The translations under genes were made by a program, and so were the position numbers. This document shows positions 33,480-46,417 of a stretch of DNA of 64,000 bases, one piece after another; positions within the stretch are counted from its first letter, which is position 1; each line of letters opens with the position of its first letter. The notes under the pieces were generated by a model. That model did not search any database. It was not told where the DNA came from and worked only from the letters and a program-made list of their open reading frames with translations. The stretch is from Leptodontidium sp. MPI-SDFR-AT-0119. Lineage: Eukaryota; Ascomycota; Leotiomycetes; Helotiales; Leptodontidiaceae. The stretch is taken from assembly GCA_020726505.1 (NCBI GenBank), contig JAHLEZ010000010.1, positions 806,001 through 870,000 of the forward strand, read 5' to 3'.

Positions 33480-35560
33480 TCATTCCCCGCTGTTAATCAC
33501 CACTCTCGCTCCCTCTTTGCCGAGAATTCCACGCTCTTGTGGCTTCGGGCTATGCCCTCTACCTTTCTTTCTTCCCAAGAATGAGAGCATACCCGTTGGT
33601 TTCGGCGCCACCTCGAGCTTTGCATCCGCAGGTAAAGTCGTGTCGTTTTTGGCCAGATCAGACCAGCTGCCCGTCTCGCCCAATATCACTTGCATACCAC
33701 CACCCATTGATTCCTTACGTGTCCCAGTCGGTCGTTGTGAACGGCTGTACGATGGCTGATATGGCGAGAGAGGGGGAGGCTGACTAGGGCCCTGACGTCC
33801 TTGTTGTCTAGAAATCGAACTTGGTTGGCCGTTAGGAAGCGGTGGTGGGGGCATGGATGGTGGTGATCCCGAAACTGATGAACCTTGTGATTTCGATTTC
33901 GATCTCTTTCTCGATGTGGAACTTTTGCTGATTGCTCGGCCGATACTGGAGGATCGCTCGTTCGGTATCGGGGGGGGTTGGGTCCAGTCAGATGGAGATG
34001 TGTTGGTTGGGGCATTCGGGTCGGAGGCTTCCACAAACCTGGCGAGCCTAGTTAGTGTTAGAGAGAGTGCAATGGAGGAGAGGGGCAGACCTGTCATACG
34101 CTGCAGTTGTGTAGTCGAATGGTGTGAACTGCACTTCAATCATTTTATATAGTTCGTCCTCCCGAATCTCCTTGTCCGTTGCATCGTCCTTGAGTTGTTC
34201 CCTAGGCTTTTGCCTGCGAGCCCGAGCCTCTAACGGTGCTTCCTCCAGCAATAGCTCCTCGAGATCATATGTGGCATCGAAATTCGTCTTCTCGGATGAT
34301 GGTACGAAGACAGGCTCTATCTCTTTTCTCTCCAGAGCCTCGAAGTCTATTGGTCGGAAGAACGGGTTATCTGTGAAGCTATAGAAACTTGCAGATCCTA
34401 TACGTTTCGTTGGATCCTCTTCCAGAAACGAACTGATTGCATGTAGACATGGCATCGACACCGGAGGATCTGTCACTGGGAACTTTGGGTTGGCTTTTGT
34501 GATTTGCACAGCCAGTGTACTCTGTGTACTGCCTTCAAAGGGTCTCTGTAGGTCGATGCGTCAGCCCAGAGCCTCAAATAAAGAGAGGTAGTTTTTCCAT
34601 ACCTTGTTGTATATGCATTCGTAGAACAAGACCCCCAACGACCACCAATCTGCTCCATCAGAGTATCCTGTTCCCTTGTAGACTTCGGGTGCAAGGTATG
34701 CAAGAGTTCCCGATTTACTCGTCAATGGCTTTCCTGGAGTGAAGTCGGATGCAACATTCTAGTGAATATTAGCAGAGCATCTTTTTCAATCGTAATCAGA
34801 TACCTACAAAGTCTGCCAAGTGTATGTGACCTTCCGAATCCAGCAAGACATTGTCTGGCTTAATATCTCGGTGAATGATTCCCTGTTTGTGGATATATCT
34901 CAAGGCACATCCCAACTCCGCAATCCAAAACCGCACAGCCTCCTCTGTGAAGGTTTTCCTCGAAATATGGAACCGCAGGTCACCTCCGTTCATCAAGTCG
35001 ATTACCATATACCTGGGGAATCCATTAGTAGCCGTTTCGGGTTCGAAAAGTATCATCCCTCACATGTATTCGATGTCCTGGAAAGAGTATCGCAGATTGC
35101 AAATGAATTGGTAGTTCAAGTGCTCCAGCATCCGCCTTTCCCTCAGTATGTTCCGCACGCTCTCGGATCGAACGACTAGACATACAGTCAGCAGGTGCTA
35201 CATACAGCATGGAAATCCTACTTGCGTACCTTCATCCTTCCTAATGTATCTTCAAGATATCATGTCAGCACTTTCCCAGCTAGGGGACATTGGAGATGCG
35301 TACTTTAGGGCGAACGTCAAGCCAGTATCTTTCCTCTCCACAATCCTCACCTTCCCAAAGGCACCTTTCCCGACAACTCGCAACAGCCTGAAGTGGTTGA
35401 GGTTGACTGCAGCGGAGGTAAAGGTTAGCAGATGTCCCCGATTGGATGCGACCACACAATTGAGGATCTTGGGGTTGTTTTTGGTTGCGAATGTCTGCAA
35501 TAACGGGAACATGCACATACCTTCATCTGAGAAGCACACAGCAGACTGGCCGTTACCCAT
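33480..35560 (-). CDS. AGC-family Ser/Thr kinase, YANK (STK32-like)
   Basis: Eight exons: 35560-35521, 35406-35304, 35249-35230, 35175-35064, 35012-34808, 34758-34603, 34545-34091 and 34038-33480, giving 549 aa. It starts MGNGQS, a possible N-myristoylation site. Kinase landmarks: glycine loop GKGAFGKV (26-33), catalytic Lys48 in FALKYIRKDE, and HRDIKPDN with Asp141. The magnesium motif is DFN (159-161) instead of DFG, which is characteristic of the YANK group. Next come an [11 protein letters not shown] activation segment and the ADWWSLGV helix. After the kinase domain come an AGC-type tail and a disordered Ser/Pro-rich region ending in INSGE. Exon 3 is only 20 nt. Fungal YANK kinases are poorly characterised; substrates are unknown. 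Confidence 0.9.
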
Positions 35561-36932
35561 TGGCGCGTTGTAGAATTGCCAGCCAAAGTATCACCTGTTG
35601 AGTTGGATGTTCAGAATGGAGTTGTTGCCCGCGGGCATGCTAGCATGTGATAATTTATCATGCACGGAAGACGAGCTGAGCTGGAAGAGTTGGATAACAC
35701 AACCGCAGGCCGTTGTCTGGGTTCGAGATTCGAGTGGAGGTTGCGAGGTGGGTGATACGAAGTTCTTTCCCAGTCTTCTAGAATAGACTTTTTTCCCGAT
35801 AGCTTCAAAACGATCCGTGCCAGCGAAAGCGAAAGGGAAACGCAGCGCGCAACACAGCGTCTTCTAGATGGAATGGAAGGAAGTTCGTGGTCGATCCGTC
35901 GCTGATGGGGGTGGCCCGGATGGAACAAAGGGGAATTCTCGAATGTTTCCTCTCTGACTGTGTCTGAGACTTTGGCTGCAGTGTACTGCACTCCACTCCT
36001 TCTCACTCCACGCCTATCCTGTGCTTGTGCCTCCTTGCCGAGATGTCTCTCAATTATTTGTTTGGGTGACTTTCTGCCCCTCGGATTTCTTTCCTTTCCT
36101 TCAGCTCGCTTCTAGCCAACGAACGAGGGACGATCGGGTGTTAAGATCAGGATCCAAGGCGTCGGCGTCGTTTTCTTCAACTGGCGTGTTGATGGGCAAG
36201 CCCAAGCCACGGGACCAGGCTGGTAGTTAAAGCTCCGCCAGAGTCCAGCAGCAGGGGATGGGGGGAGGGGGGAGGGGACTGATCACTAAGCCTGGCCTGG
36301 ACAGTGGAGAAGCAGCAGCAGTAGTAGCAGTCCACTGCTTCCCTGGCGATAGCAGTCGTGAACCCTGAACAGTCCAGCGTTTGGCCAGTCAGAGAAGATG
36401 TTCGAGTTCCAGGGTACCGCAGAAGTACCTACGGAGGGAGGTACAGTAGGCAGTTTGCTGGACAGCACGGCCGATGCAGAACGGAGGTCCAGCTCACTGT
36501 TGAGACACTGCCGACGGACGTCTTGCTTGGGCTGGTGCTGATGCTGAGGCGGATGTTGCTCTCTGATACCGCGGTGTCGTCCTTCAGACTCATGCATGCC
36601 ATGCTCGTACTCGTTCAATTTCATTCATGCTCGTTCATCTTCATCCTGAAGCTGCTGCCTCTTCTCGTTCTGGTGTCGAAGGGATGGCGCAGGATCAATA
36701 GTGGCATCCGATCCGTGGCACGGCATGGCATGGCATGGCCTGGCAGGTTTGGCACATGGCGGAAAGGAATAATGGTGGAGATGGCGCGCGTGGACGACTG
36801 ATGGATGAACAGGGGCAACACATGGCATGGACAGGGGAAGGGCACCACACCTTCACCGTGGCAGATTGGGGGAGGGCTGGCGCTGCTGGCGTGGCACCCG
36901 AAGGAAAGCCGGTCTCTCCTAGGGCAAGTGTA

Positions 36933-36962
36933 AGACAGACAGACAGACAGACTGACTGACTG
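36933..36962. repeat. GACA/GACT tetranucleotide repeat
   Basis: About four GACA units followed by three GACT units in gene-free DNA. Confidence 0.85.
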
Positions 36963-39900
36963 CTGGTAGACTATCCACCTCGAGACGATGTCAGGAATGC
37001 CTTCAACCGTGAATATCTCAAGTCAGATACAGAACATATCACTACTTGGTAAAGATAGTGAATGCAATTGGCTTTATGGATTAATTTAACCAATTTCAAA
37101 CTCTATCAACAAGTTCAAGTCTGGCTTTCTTCTATTACATTCAGATCATGCAGAATCCTATCACGAAGCCCCCCACTGTCCAGGAATAGAGCCTCTTCTC
37201 CGTTATCACAATCAATCTCGGAGACAGCTAACCAGGATTGATCATCAACAAGACAAAGAGATAGGAGGTGGAGACTCAACGAGACTCTTGTCAAAAACAT
37301 TTCGAGGAGAGGAAGTCCATGCAAACAAAACAAAATAAAAGACACAGGCTTGCCGAGACTTACTCAATCACAAAGCAATCCCTCTTCACAGCCAAGCCAA
37401 ACTCACCAGCCCCCTTACTTACCCAGATACCTATCAAAACAATATTTCCTTCTATCTTTAGCTCTCATGTGCTGGCTACACCGCAATTGTACCTCCGTAA
37501 TCATCAGCGTCTACATTATATCTATCAAAGATAAACTGACGCCCTTCTATTCGATGCAGTTACAAAAATACATGCGCTCTTCCTATCTTTCCCCCATACT
37601 TATCCCTATCCGACCGATCATCGACCACCGATCTCCATCATATTTTGTCATAAGTGCGGTGAGCAAAAGCTGGTCGGCATTCCTTTTCGGGACTGCCTGT
37701 CTGTGCAAGCTCACGAGATATTCAAGTATGGGCCAATCAACCTACCCAGCTACCCCATATCTCATCGGACTTACAGGCCCCATGAGTCCATGTGAGACAG
37801 CGCCTTGTTGTTTCACCTCCCGGCATATCCTTCTCGTCTTCCTATCTCGTCGCCCCAAGATCAATTCAAATCAATTCAAACAGAAGGAAACATTAACAAG
37901 TGGCAGTCTTCATATCTCGGATAAAATAAGTACAAGTAGTATGTATCATCTCAAGCCTCAAGTTTTCCACCTCGCTTCCACCAGAAACACAAATAAATTG
38001 TCAAGAAACCGGGTTGCTGAAAGGAAACATGTCAGCCGTTCGGACTATCATGCACACCCATACAAACACTTACCGCCCCTCAAGGAATAATAACCTTAAA
38101 CGCCCAAATGATTTTCATTTATTCCGCCGTTGCCGAACCCTCGAACCCTGATCGTCATAATCGCTTCCCAAAATGATTACCAGAGGAGGACGAAGACGAC
38201 GACGACTATTACTCGCCCCCTTTCCAGTAACTATTGATTTATTCCCGCAATAGATTAGAGAGCCGCATTGTATGAGATTCGTCACATTTCATATTCCCGG
38301 CTTCCTCCCTTTCCACGTGTTATCTGCAAGGGCTCCCATCAGAAGTACCGCGTACCTGCATCCTCATCACCCTCCCTTCAACCCCTAAAAAAGAAAAAAG
38401 CAATACAATCCGAAAAAGAAACGGACAGAAGAGCAACATCCGACGGAATTAATTCCCGTCTCTGCCTCCCTTCCAGAAGGAAGATCTGTAACTCTGTGTA
38501 AGCGGACGTCCACTCCTTGCTTCTGAGACCGGTTGAGACGGCCGGCAGGCCTTCTAGAATGCAGGTCTCAAACCTCCGTCCTTCTTCATGTTCATGCTCA
38601 TCATCATGCCATAAACCTCTTTAGACAGAAGGCATATCATGATCTGATCTGATCTACGAACTCATCCTCGCTTTCGGCACATCAGTTTCTGGTCTCGTAT
38701 GCCTTCCGAGACGTCTTGAACCGCTCGGTTGAAAATGCTCTTCGTTCGTTTCCGTCCACCTTTTGACATCCACATACCAATATATCAATATGTCACTGCA
38801 TCATTATCATGATCATAGCCACCTCGTTAACTCATGTACCTTCGACAAACACATCGCGGTGCAGTACACGAGCGGGCCCCAGATCCTTCAAGCCACAATC
38901 CAATTTGCTACCATGTCTTCGTCCTCGACTCGAGGTACAAATCTGCACCTCATAGGTGCATATTCTCTCTTCAAAGCCATGAATTGAACCCTCTGAGGAG
39001 AAAAAGAAAAGAAACACCCAGGGTCCTCATCCGATGCATCTCATCTCCAAAGTACCTAGGTACTATATCTTCGGGACGCCACATCAAGCCACAAAAACAC
39101 CCCAGGGTGTCGGTCCTCCCGATACTAACAAAAACGTACCTAGGTAAAAAGAAGTAAATTTAATCGAACCTTCGTCCCACCATCACTAGAAGCACCAATC
39201 AACCAATCAGCTACAGTTTCTCGTAAACGTAAATGTACAACAGAGCAGAGAGGAAAAGCTTAAAATCGTAAAGGGAAATATGGCTTGAATTTTATTAGAT
39301 TGGTACGCGGAATAATGCTCGTATTTATTTGATTTAGACGAACAGAAACAGAAACAGAACAGGATGGGTTAATGATGAGTTCATGGCGTTATCGATCTGC
39401 AAGTGCATGGGGAGTGGAGTGGTGGTGGCTGGCTGAGGAGTTGTGTGTTGCTTGTTTCCTGAACGTTGAAGGTCTAGACCGCTCGAAGAACAAGTATATC
39501 TTTCGTGCGGAGGAAGGAGATATCTACGTGAGTCAATCAGCCTAGTATTTATCCTTTACATGACAGGCGGATGGATGCCCTGTACAGAAGGCGTCGAAAT
39601 CGTATGGTTTGTCTTTTCAGCCAGGCAAGATTTGGGCTTTGAAGTAGGGAAACAGAAAACTGGTAGGGAATCTGGCAATACGGGGAGGCAACCACAGCTG
39701 TAAGGGCATGTGGTAAGAGATATTTGAATACTGACATTACTCCAATTGACATTTACTGAACAGTGATAATAGAACGATAGATGGATCATGCGAAGAAACC
39801 GAGCAGAAATCAACATCGCTTCCTCCCATTCTGGAAATCTCCTCCCCGCTGTGACATATCACACACCTCTCCATCCCCACAAACCCCAAACCTTCTCCCA

Positions 39901-40672
39901 CTTCCGTTTCCCCAAAAGGAAATCCTCCAGCGCACAGCCATTGCCACCAGCACGGGAATAACAAGAAACGAAAATGGAAACAAGAACATGGCAGGAAAGA
40001 AATGAAAACTGCCGTACACAAAGCCAGACAGCCAAACACCGTTCTCGAACTTCTCGTCTATCAAGACTACTGCAATTTACTGTCAGAACCAGCCACTGTA
40101 CTGCATAACTTGCACACACTAGAAGCAGGACCAAAACCACGAACTATGCCGCTAGAACCATTTCTTGAGAGACTAGAAAACCACGCACGTAGAGGTACAG
40201 TAGCGAGGTTACAAACCGGCTTTAGTTTAGGAGCAGCCCACCCCAGATGTCGTCTGAACTACTGCACGCTGCGAGTAATGTACAAGCGTCGACTTCGAAT
40301 CATCAATCACATGGATGTCATTCGATGCCAATTGCCAACCCGTCGGTAATGCGGCTAATGCCAGATAAAAGGCCACCGAGGTATCTTCTGAATGCGCGAG
40401 ACGAGGAAGAGCGAGTTTGATAAATCGGTTCTTTTGTAATTTTTCATGTGCAGACCACACATGCTGTATCTACACTGAAAAGATTACAACAAACAGCCCT
40501 TTCTCCCTTCCCTTACCCTCCTTTCATTTCAGTCCTTTTTTGCATTTCCCTTTCCTCGCTGATGGGTTGGACCAGCACCGCATGTATAGACAGACAGACA
40601 GGTACAAGCAAGCAAGTAATCAAGCAAGGAAGTAGGCAACCCGCTTCCCTTCCCAGTAAACACGCGAGCTGA

Positions 40673-40689
40673 TGGATGGATGGATGGAT
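40673..40689. repeat. GGAT tetranucleotide repeat
   Basis: About four GATG/GGAT units in a row in the DBF4-side flank of the gene-poor region. Confidence 0.75.
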
Positions 40690-41025
40690 GAGATGAAGAA
40701 ACAGAAGGCGCCCATGTAAATGCAAGTCCCCCACAAAAAACACAGAACAATCAGTGAATGCCCGCTCCTGCCCAAAATGCACGCAAGCCTGGCTGAAATG
40801 CGTCGAAGAAGCTTGGTATGGTATAGTTGCAAAGCCGGGACAAAAACAAGAAGCGAAAAAGCACATTGTACGTGGCCTAAAAGCAGGCTCGTACCACAAC
40901 TTCCAGAACACCTTTCCCAGGACGCCGATATGAGGATTATGTAGGTTTCATTATACGTTGGGTTCTGGACTTTACACATGACGGTGCGTTTTGTGAAGCT
41001 GTCCAAGGCATGGCGGTGATTCGTC

Positions 41026-43220
41026 TTAATAGGCGGCGTCACGAAGAGGCCGGACTAGTTGGTTCAACAAGGCATCAAGTTCCTTCCAATTCTCAGGCTT
41101 CTCGGCGAATTTCCGATGTTTTCGAGACAAGACGTGCTGGAACACATGTTAGCATTGCATCTTATTCAACGATGGTGAAGCAACCATACCTCGTCAAAGT
41201 CCTCGAACTTATCCTGGCAGTTCTCACAATATCCAGGTTTGGGATCTCGCTTCTCGAGTTTCCTCTGTTGAACAGCCTTTGCTTTTCGAGTAGCTTCAAC
41301 CTTTCTTGCTGCGTCCTCGGCTTCGGATGGATCGACGTCTTCCTCAATCAGAGTAAGTTTATCTTGTGCTCGCAATCTAGATGGCCGAGCTGCCATCTCC
41401 TCTCTAGCAGCACCGACAATGTCGGTCATACGATGGGAGCTTGTCAAGCCGTGTGAGCCAGGGCCACCACTATTCTTCTCCAGGACCTTTCTTTGCAGAC
41501 CATGGACCTCCTTGCTGGTTCCAGCTTTGGCTCCTGGCTGAGCTGCGGTTGAAGAAATCACATTGGATCTGATGGCTGATGTTATGTTTGATGGCTGAAG
41601 TCCTGATGCAACAGGTTCCCCTCCAAACAGACGGCCGGCACCAGCACGGCTGACGAATGCGTTTTGATTGCCGCGAGAAGAGGCCTCATGTTCCGTCTTT
41701 TGCGAAAATGTGTTGTTACTAGGAGCAAATGGATTTGTTTGTTTGGTTGAGACGGTGACGTTCCGATTTGAGGCACTATCCATTTCAGATAGTGTTCTCT
41801 TACCAGTGACCTTGGGTGGCTGCATTCTGGCTGCTTGCACAGCCGTTGCGGCACGAGTCCGTGGAATCATTGCCTTCTCCTTTTCCTGCTGCCTTTGAAG
41901 TCGAATCGCTTCCTTCTCTTTCTCGGCTTCCCGTTGGCTGTAGTCAACCTCCTCAACGAAGGGGCATTTCCCATTAGCCACACTTCGAAATTGCGGCCAG
42001 TCGCCATCCTCTTTGTGTGCTACTTTGGCGTATTCTCGAACCATTATTGGCCGTTGCTTCTCGTCAATATCGTGAATATAGATAAATGGGCCCTTGAAAA
42101 GCGTGATCTCTTTGGTAGCCACAGTAGGATCACGGTCTGAAGGTCCATTGATCCTCTCGTTACGCAGTAGCTGCGAAAGATCCGCCTCGCGTGCTGTTCT
42201 AGGAAGTGTCGTTGACACTGAATTGCTCCTGGTGTTGTGTCCGTGATTTGTCTGTCCTGTCTCCGCATCAAACATAGCGGTCATCATTCGTTGTAGTTTC
42301 TCCAGTGCCCATATTTTCATGCCCAATTCCCGGGCTCTATACAAAACATCTGCATTACGACCTTGCTGTCTCCTAACATCTGCATCTTGGCCATGTGGTG
42401 CCAATCGCCTGTTGATTGGTGCCTCAAATGTAAACTTTCCCCTTCCACCCAAGTCGGAATATGTGTTTGCCGATTCTGATGACCGGTCTAGAAGGGAAGG
42501 ATTGATCGTCTGGGGTTGGCTGTTCTGCGAGTCGTTGGTTGAAGAAGTAACGGGCGGTTCTGTTGAGTGACTTGGCTGAGCTGGAGGAATGGATCGAGTT
42601 GTCACAACATGGGTTACTGCATTCGAGAAGAACTTTTCTTCGCGCTACAAACGGTCTTAGTACTCACAATAATGAGGGGGAAGCCATGGTTCAAGACTTA
42701 CTGCTCCAAGTGCAACTACTTGCTTCGTATACTTGATACGCACCTCCTCTGAGATACTCTCAAAGTAGAATACAAAAGTTGGAAATATCTTCCGGTAATG
42801 CTTCTGCCATTGTCTGATTGTGTCCAAGTTTTCTTCAGTTGTCTTGTCCGCCTTCGTAACCGTCTGCTGAGGTTTCTCCCTCTCCCTGACTGCAACCAGC
42901 TTCCGTTCGAACGCGGACTGCTGAGAGGCATTAGATTTTCGAGTAAACACACGTCCTTCCACGGAGTTCTGGCTCAATTGTTGACGAGGCGGCGTTCTGA
43001 TTGTCTGGTAGTTCTCGAGCATCTGCTTCTTAGCGGGCGGTGGTTGGCCATATGCTTCTTCGCGCTGAATGGTGGCATAGGATCGTTTCTGCTTGGACGC
43101 AGCAGCTGCTACTGCTCTATAAGGTGAATTGACAGCATTGGGATTGCTGGACAAAGGCACTCTCTTCCCTGACATGGTGGATAGATTGAGAGGCAAGGGT
43201 GATATCGATACTGCTGCCAT
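41026..43220 (-). CDS. DBF4: Dbf4/Dfp1/NimO regulatory subunit of Cdc7 kinase
   Basis: Three exons: 43220-42702, 42644-41190 and 41136-41026, giving 694 aa. Three hallmark Dbf4 blocks are present. Motif N (BRCT-like) lies at about residues 145-190 (IFPTFVFYFE, then NAVTHVVTTR across intron 1). Motif M, which binds Cdc7, reads LFKGPFIYIHDIDEKQRPI. Motif C is a CCHH zinc finger: CENC in exon 2 and H-x5-H (HVLSRKH) in exon 3, so intron 2 splits the finger. Linkers are disordered and rich in Arg, Gln and Ser. Dbf4 activates Cdc7 to phosphorylate MCM helicase at origins; the Aspergillus orthologue is nimO. It is divergent with ICP55. Confidence 0.93.
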
Positions 43221-43732
43221 ATGAAGGTACTCTTAAGCTTCCGGCAGCCTCACGAGGTGAAGGAGTGGGGTGGGTATACACGCGACAGTGTACGTCCGAC
43301 CAGCAGCTTTGGACGAGAATTATAAAGACATTGGGGGAAGAATGATGCTTTACTCGTGGTGAATAGCTTGCGAACGGCGCGAGTACACTGGGAAAGGAGC
43401 GTGGAGGGATAAGGAGGACTCGTCTTGGGTTCCTGGATGTTTGGATTCGAAGGTCAGGCAGGTTCAAGGTCAACAAGCAATCCTGTGCGCTCGGACCCAC
43501 CACAGAGAAAACGAACGCGACTTACTCGACCACCCAGCAACGTCGCTGACAAAGCTGCACCGCAGTTATGCGCGCAACATAACTTAATTATGCTTGATTG
43601 ACTTGAAGTTGTGCCATTGCCTTGCGCTTTCGAGATGGAGAGCTTTTACAATTGCTTCTAGTCCACAAGTCATGATATGACATTGTCTTTCAACTTATTG
43701 GTATATTAGCAGGCACGAATACTTCCCAAGCT
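43221..43732. other. Divergent promoter region, DBF4/ICP55
   Basis: A 512-bp interval between two divergent start codons. No repeat or additional gene is seen. Confidence 0.7.
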
Positions 43733-45318
43733 ATGAAACTCCGGAGACCTGCCTTGCAACAACTGCACAAAGCATTCCAACCCTCACGTCCAAGATGTCC
43801 GTCCCAAGTTCTTGCATCTGCAGTTAGAAGTCGCACCACAACCCAACCTCGAAGAACATATGCCTCAGTATCCGCGGCGGATCTCCAATTTGGACAACCT
43901 GTTTATGAGACACATCCCCATCTACTAAGGCCGGGCGAAAGTATGTACCTGCTTCAATTCTGGGTGATGTTGGCTAACATGTTCTTCAGTTACTCCCGGC
44001 ATCACGGCCCAGGAATATGCAGACCGACGAGCAAAGCTTGCTGCAAGTCTCCCTGCCAATGGGATAGCTATTTTGGCTTCATCTAACACGAAATATCGAT
44101 CAGGCGCTGTCTTCTACGAATTCCACCAGGAACCAAACTTCTTGTACTTGACCGGATTCACTGAACCAGAGGCAGTGGCTGTCATCCAGAGAGTGGGATC
44201 ATCTGCAGACTACATTTTCCACCTTTTTCTCCGGTCGAAGGATGCAAAAGCAGAACAATGGGAAGGCGCAAGATCTGGCGAACAAGCGGCATTAGATGTG
44301 TTCAATGCGGACGAGGTTCGTCTACCCGTTGAAACTTCTGAGTAAGTGCTGATGAAAGTAGTCGGGTGACATCAACCAGTTGCACGCTCTCCTTCCACCT
44401 TTGATTGCAGGCGCAAGTGAGGTCTACACCGATATAGCAAAGTGCTCTGGATTTGGACTTTTCTTCCGGAATCAAGATGCACCACCAAACGACTTCCAGA
44501 AGATGATAAAGGACAGCAAAGTCAAGCCACTCAAGCCATTGATGCATGACCTGAGGATCATCAAAAGTGAAGCTGAGATTACCAATATGCGTCTTGCGGG
44601 GAAATATTCTGGAAGGGCAATCACTAACGCAATGCGCCGACAGTGGACGAAAGAAAAAGATCTAGCAGCTTTCCTTGACTACGACTTCAAAGTATGTGGT
44701 TGTGATACGACTGCATATATTCCAGTTATCGCAGGAGGCAGTAATGCTCTAAGCATTCATTATGTTCGAAATAACGATGTGCTTCAAGACGGCCAAATCG
44801 TCCTAGTGGACGCGGGTGGAGAGTATGGTGGTTACATTACAGATATCACAAGGTCCTGGCCTGTCAACGGGAAATTCTCAGATCCCCAAAGGGACCTTTA
44901 CGAAGCTATACTACGAGTTCAGCGGAGCAGTGTATCACTTTGCAGGGAGAGTGCAAACATGACCTTGGATAAGATCCACCAAATCACAGAGCATGGGTTG
45001 AGGGAGGGGCTCAAGTCTCTGGGCTTCAATATGAATGGGGATGCCATGGATGTTCTCTTCCCTCATCACGTTGGGCACTACGTCGGGCTAGATGTGCATG
45101 ACTGCCCTGGATATTCCCGCTCGACACCGCTGAAAACTGGCCACTGTGTTACCATCGAGCCAGGAATATATGTTCCAGATGATGAAAGATGGCCGGAACA
45201 TTTTAGAGGCATGGGGATCAGGATAGAGGACAGCGTTTGTGTCCAAGATGATTCACCACTCATTCTGACAACAGAGGCCGTCAAGGAAGTTGTGGATATT
45301 GAAGCTTTACGGGATTGA
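43733..45318 (+). CDS. ICP55: Mitochondrial intermediate cleaving peptidase, Xaa-Pro aminopeptidase family
   Basis: Three exons: 43733-43940, 43990-44315 and 44362-45318, giving 496 aa. The N-terminus is Arg-rich, without acids, as in mitochondrial presequences (MKLRRPALQQLHKAFQPSR). Then comes the aminopeptidase-P N-terminal domain (YEFHQEPNFLYLTGF). The pita-bread catalytic domain follows, with metal ligands visible: Asp in LVDAGGEYGG and in DITRSWP, His in HHVGHYVGLDVHD, Glu in VTIEPGIYV and Glu in GIRIEDSV. In yeast, Icp55 removes one residue from presequence-processed matrix proteins and stabilises them under the N-end rule. Both introns keep the frame. Confidence 0.92.
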
Positions 45319-45676
45319 AACACATGTAACATATCGTGTTTGTAGGACTAGCTTGTACATTGTGTAAGAGGATGATTCACAACGTCACTATGACTTCTGG
45401 AAGGAACAAGTCATATTTACCACTGGGACATTCAGAAACAAACATTGTTGATTATACCAAACAAATTTGATGGCACTTTCTTGAACAGTTTAGATTGAAC
45501 AAAAGTGTAGCGCTTTGCATTTCTTTCCCCCAATTCCTATTAAATATGTCTGGTTGAAGCCTGATACAGTGCCCTCGGACGCCTCGCCCTTGGGAATACT
45601 TTAGCGATATCGCGATCTTCAGCCTTGCGTTCAAACTCCCAATCTTCAACACCAACACCACAAACCCACCGCCAAA
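45319..45676. other. Intergenic region, ICP55 to ATG12
   Basis: 3' flank of ICP55 and promoter of ATG12, both on the plus strand. Nothing further is seen. Confidence 0.7.
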
Positions 45677-46223
45677 ATGTCCTCACCATCCCCAACAACC
45701 TCGCGATCCAGCACTCCAGCAGACAACAACAATGCCATCCCTGACTCCGCAGACCACGACCCGGACATCCCTCTCACGCTAGCCTCGTCCATGATCCTAA
45801 CCTCGCTGCCTCGCGACGCAGCCACAGCCCTCTCCACGGCGGGGGACTTCCCCAAGCCCAAAGTCGCCGTACACTTCAAAGCCGTCGGGAGCGCGCCTAC
45901 GCTGCGTAAACAGGTCTGCAGTATCTCGAGCTCGCAGCGCTTTGAAGTCGTGGTTGCGTATCTGAGGAGGGTGCTGAAGGTGGGCGAGATGGATAGTGTG
46001 TTCTTGTATGTTAATTCTAGTTTTGCGCCGGCGCTGGATGAGGTAGTGGGGAATTTGCATAGGGTAAGTTATACTACTCCTTTTTCCTATTCTTGTTTTG
46101 CTGTTGATTTTGGGTTTCATGGCTGTGGGAACTTTTACTGATGTGTTGTGGATTTGGTAGTGCTTCAAGGATTCGAAGGATCAACTTATTGTCACTTATT
46201 CGATGACGCCGGCATTTGGATGA
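45677..46223 (+). CDS. ATG12: Ubiquitin-like autophagy protein ATG12
   Basis: Two exons: 45677-46063 and 46161-46223, giving 149 aa. The N-terminal 60 residues are disordered and Ser/Pro/Asp-rich. The ubiquitin-like fold starts at [15 protein letters not shown] and continues through [10 protein letters not shown] and [20 protein letters not shown]. Exon 2 supplies [20 protein letters not shown]. The final glycine is the residue that Atg7 and Atg10 activate and join to Atg5 when the E3-like Atg12-Atg5/Atg16 complex is made for autophagosome growth. Length and C-terminus fit the family exactly. Confidence 0.95.
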
Positions 46224-46417
46224 AGAAAAATTCTAGAGTCTGGAGAGGATAATCAAATAGAGATATCAATAGGCTGCTACCGCTACCGCTACCTGCCGCC
46301 CAAAACAATATCCCAACATGCTAGAGAAACGTACACCGATAATGCAATGCCAACGGTTGGCACGAGAGGCTACAAACACGCTACCCCGAAACATGCAATA
46401 CACCCAAATTCAATAGA

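Larger units (their letters stand above)
35561..41025. other. 5.5 kb gene-poor region
   Basis: I found no protein gene here on either strand. Open frames such as 36358-36801, 37350-38090 and 40002-40349 translate into low-complexity or unordered sequence. The DNA is rich in simple repeats: GACA/GACT tetramers at 36933-36962 and GGAT tetramers near 40673-40689. Two GTACCTAGGTA palindromes lie at 39052-39063 and 39136-39146. TG(G)CATGGCATGGC-like repeats lie near 36718-36740. The interval holds the kinase promoter and the DBF4 3' flank, and could host long non-coding RNAs. Confidence 0.5.

Noticed and set aside
37350..38090. 246-codon open frame (+) in the gene-poor region
   Set aside because: Low-complexity, no recognisable motifs, no nearby promoter-like sequence that distinguishes it.
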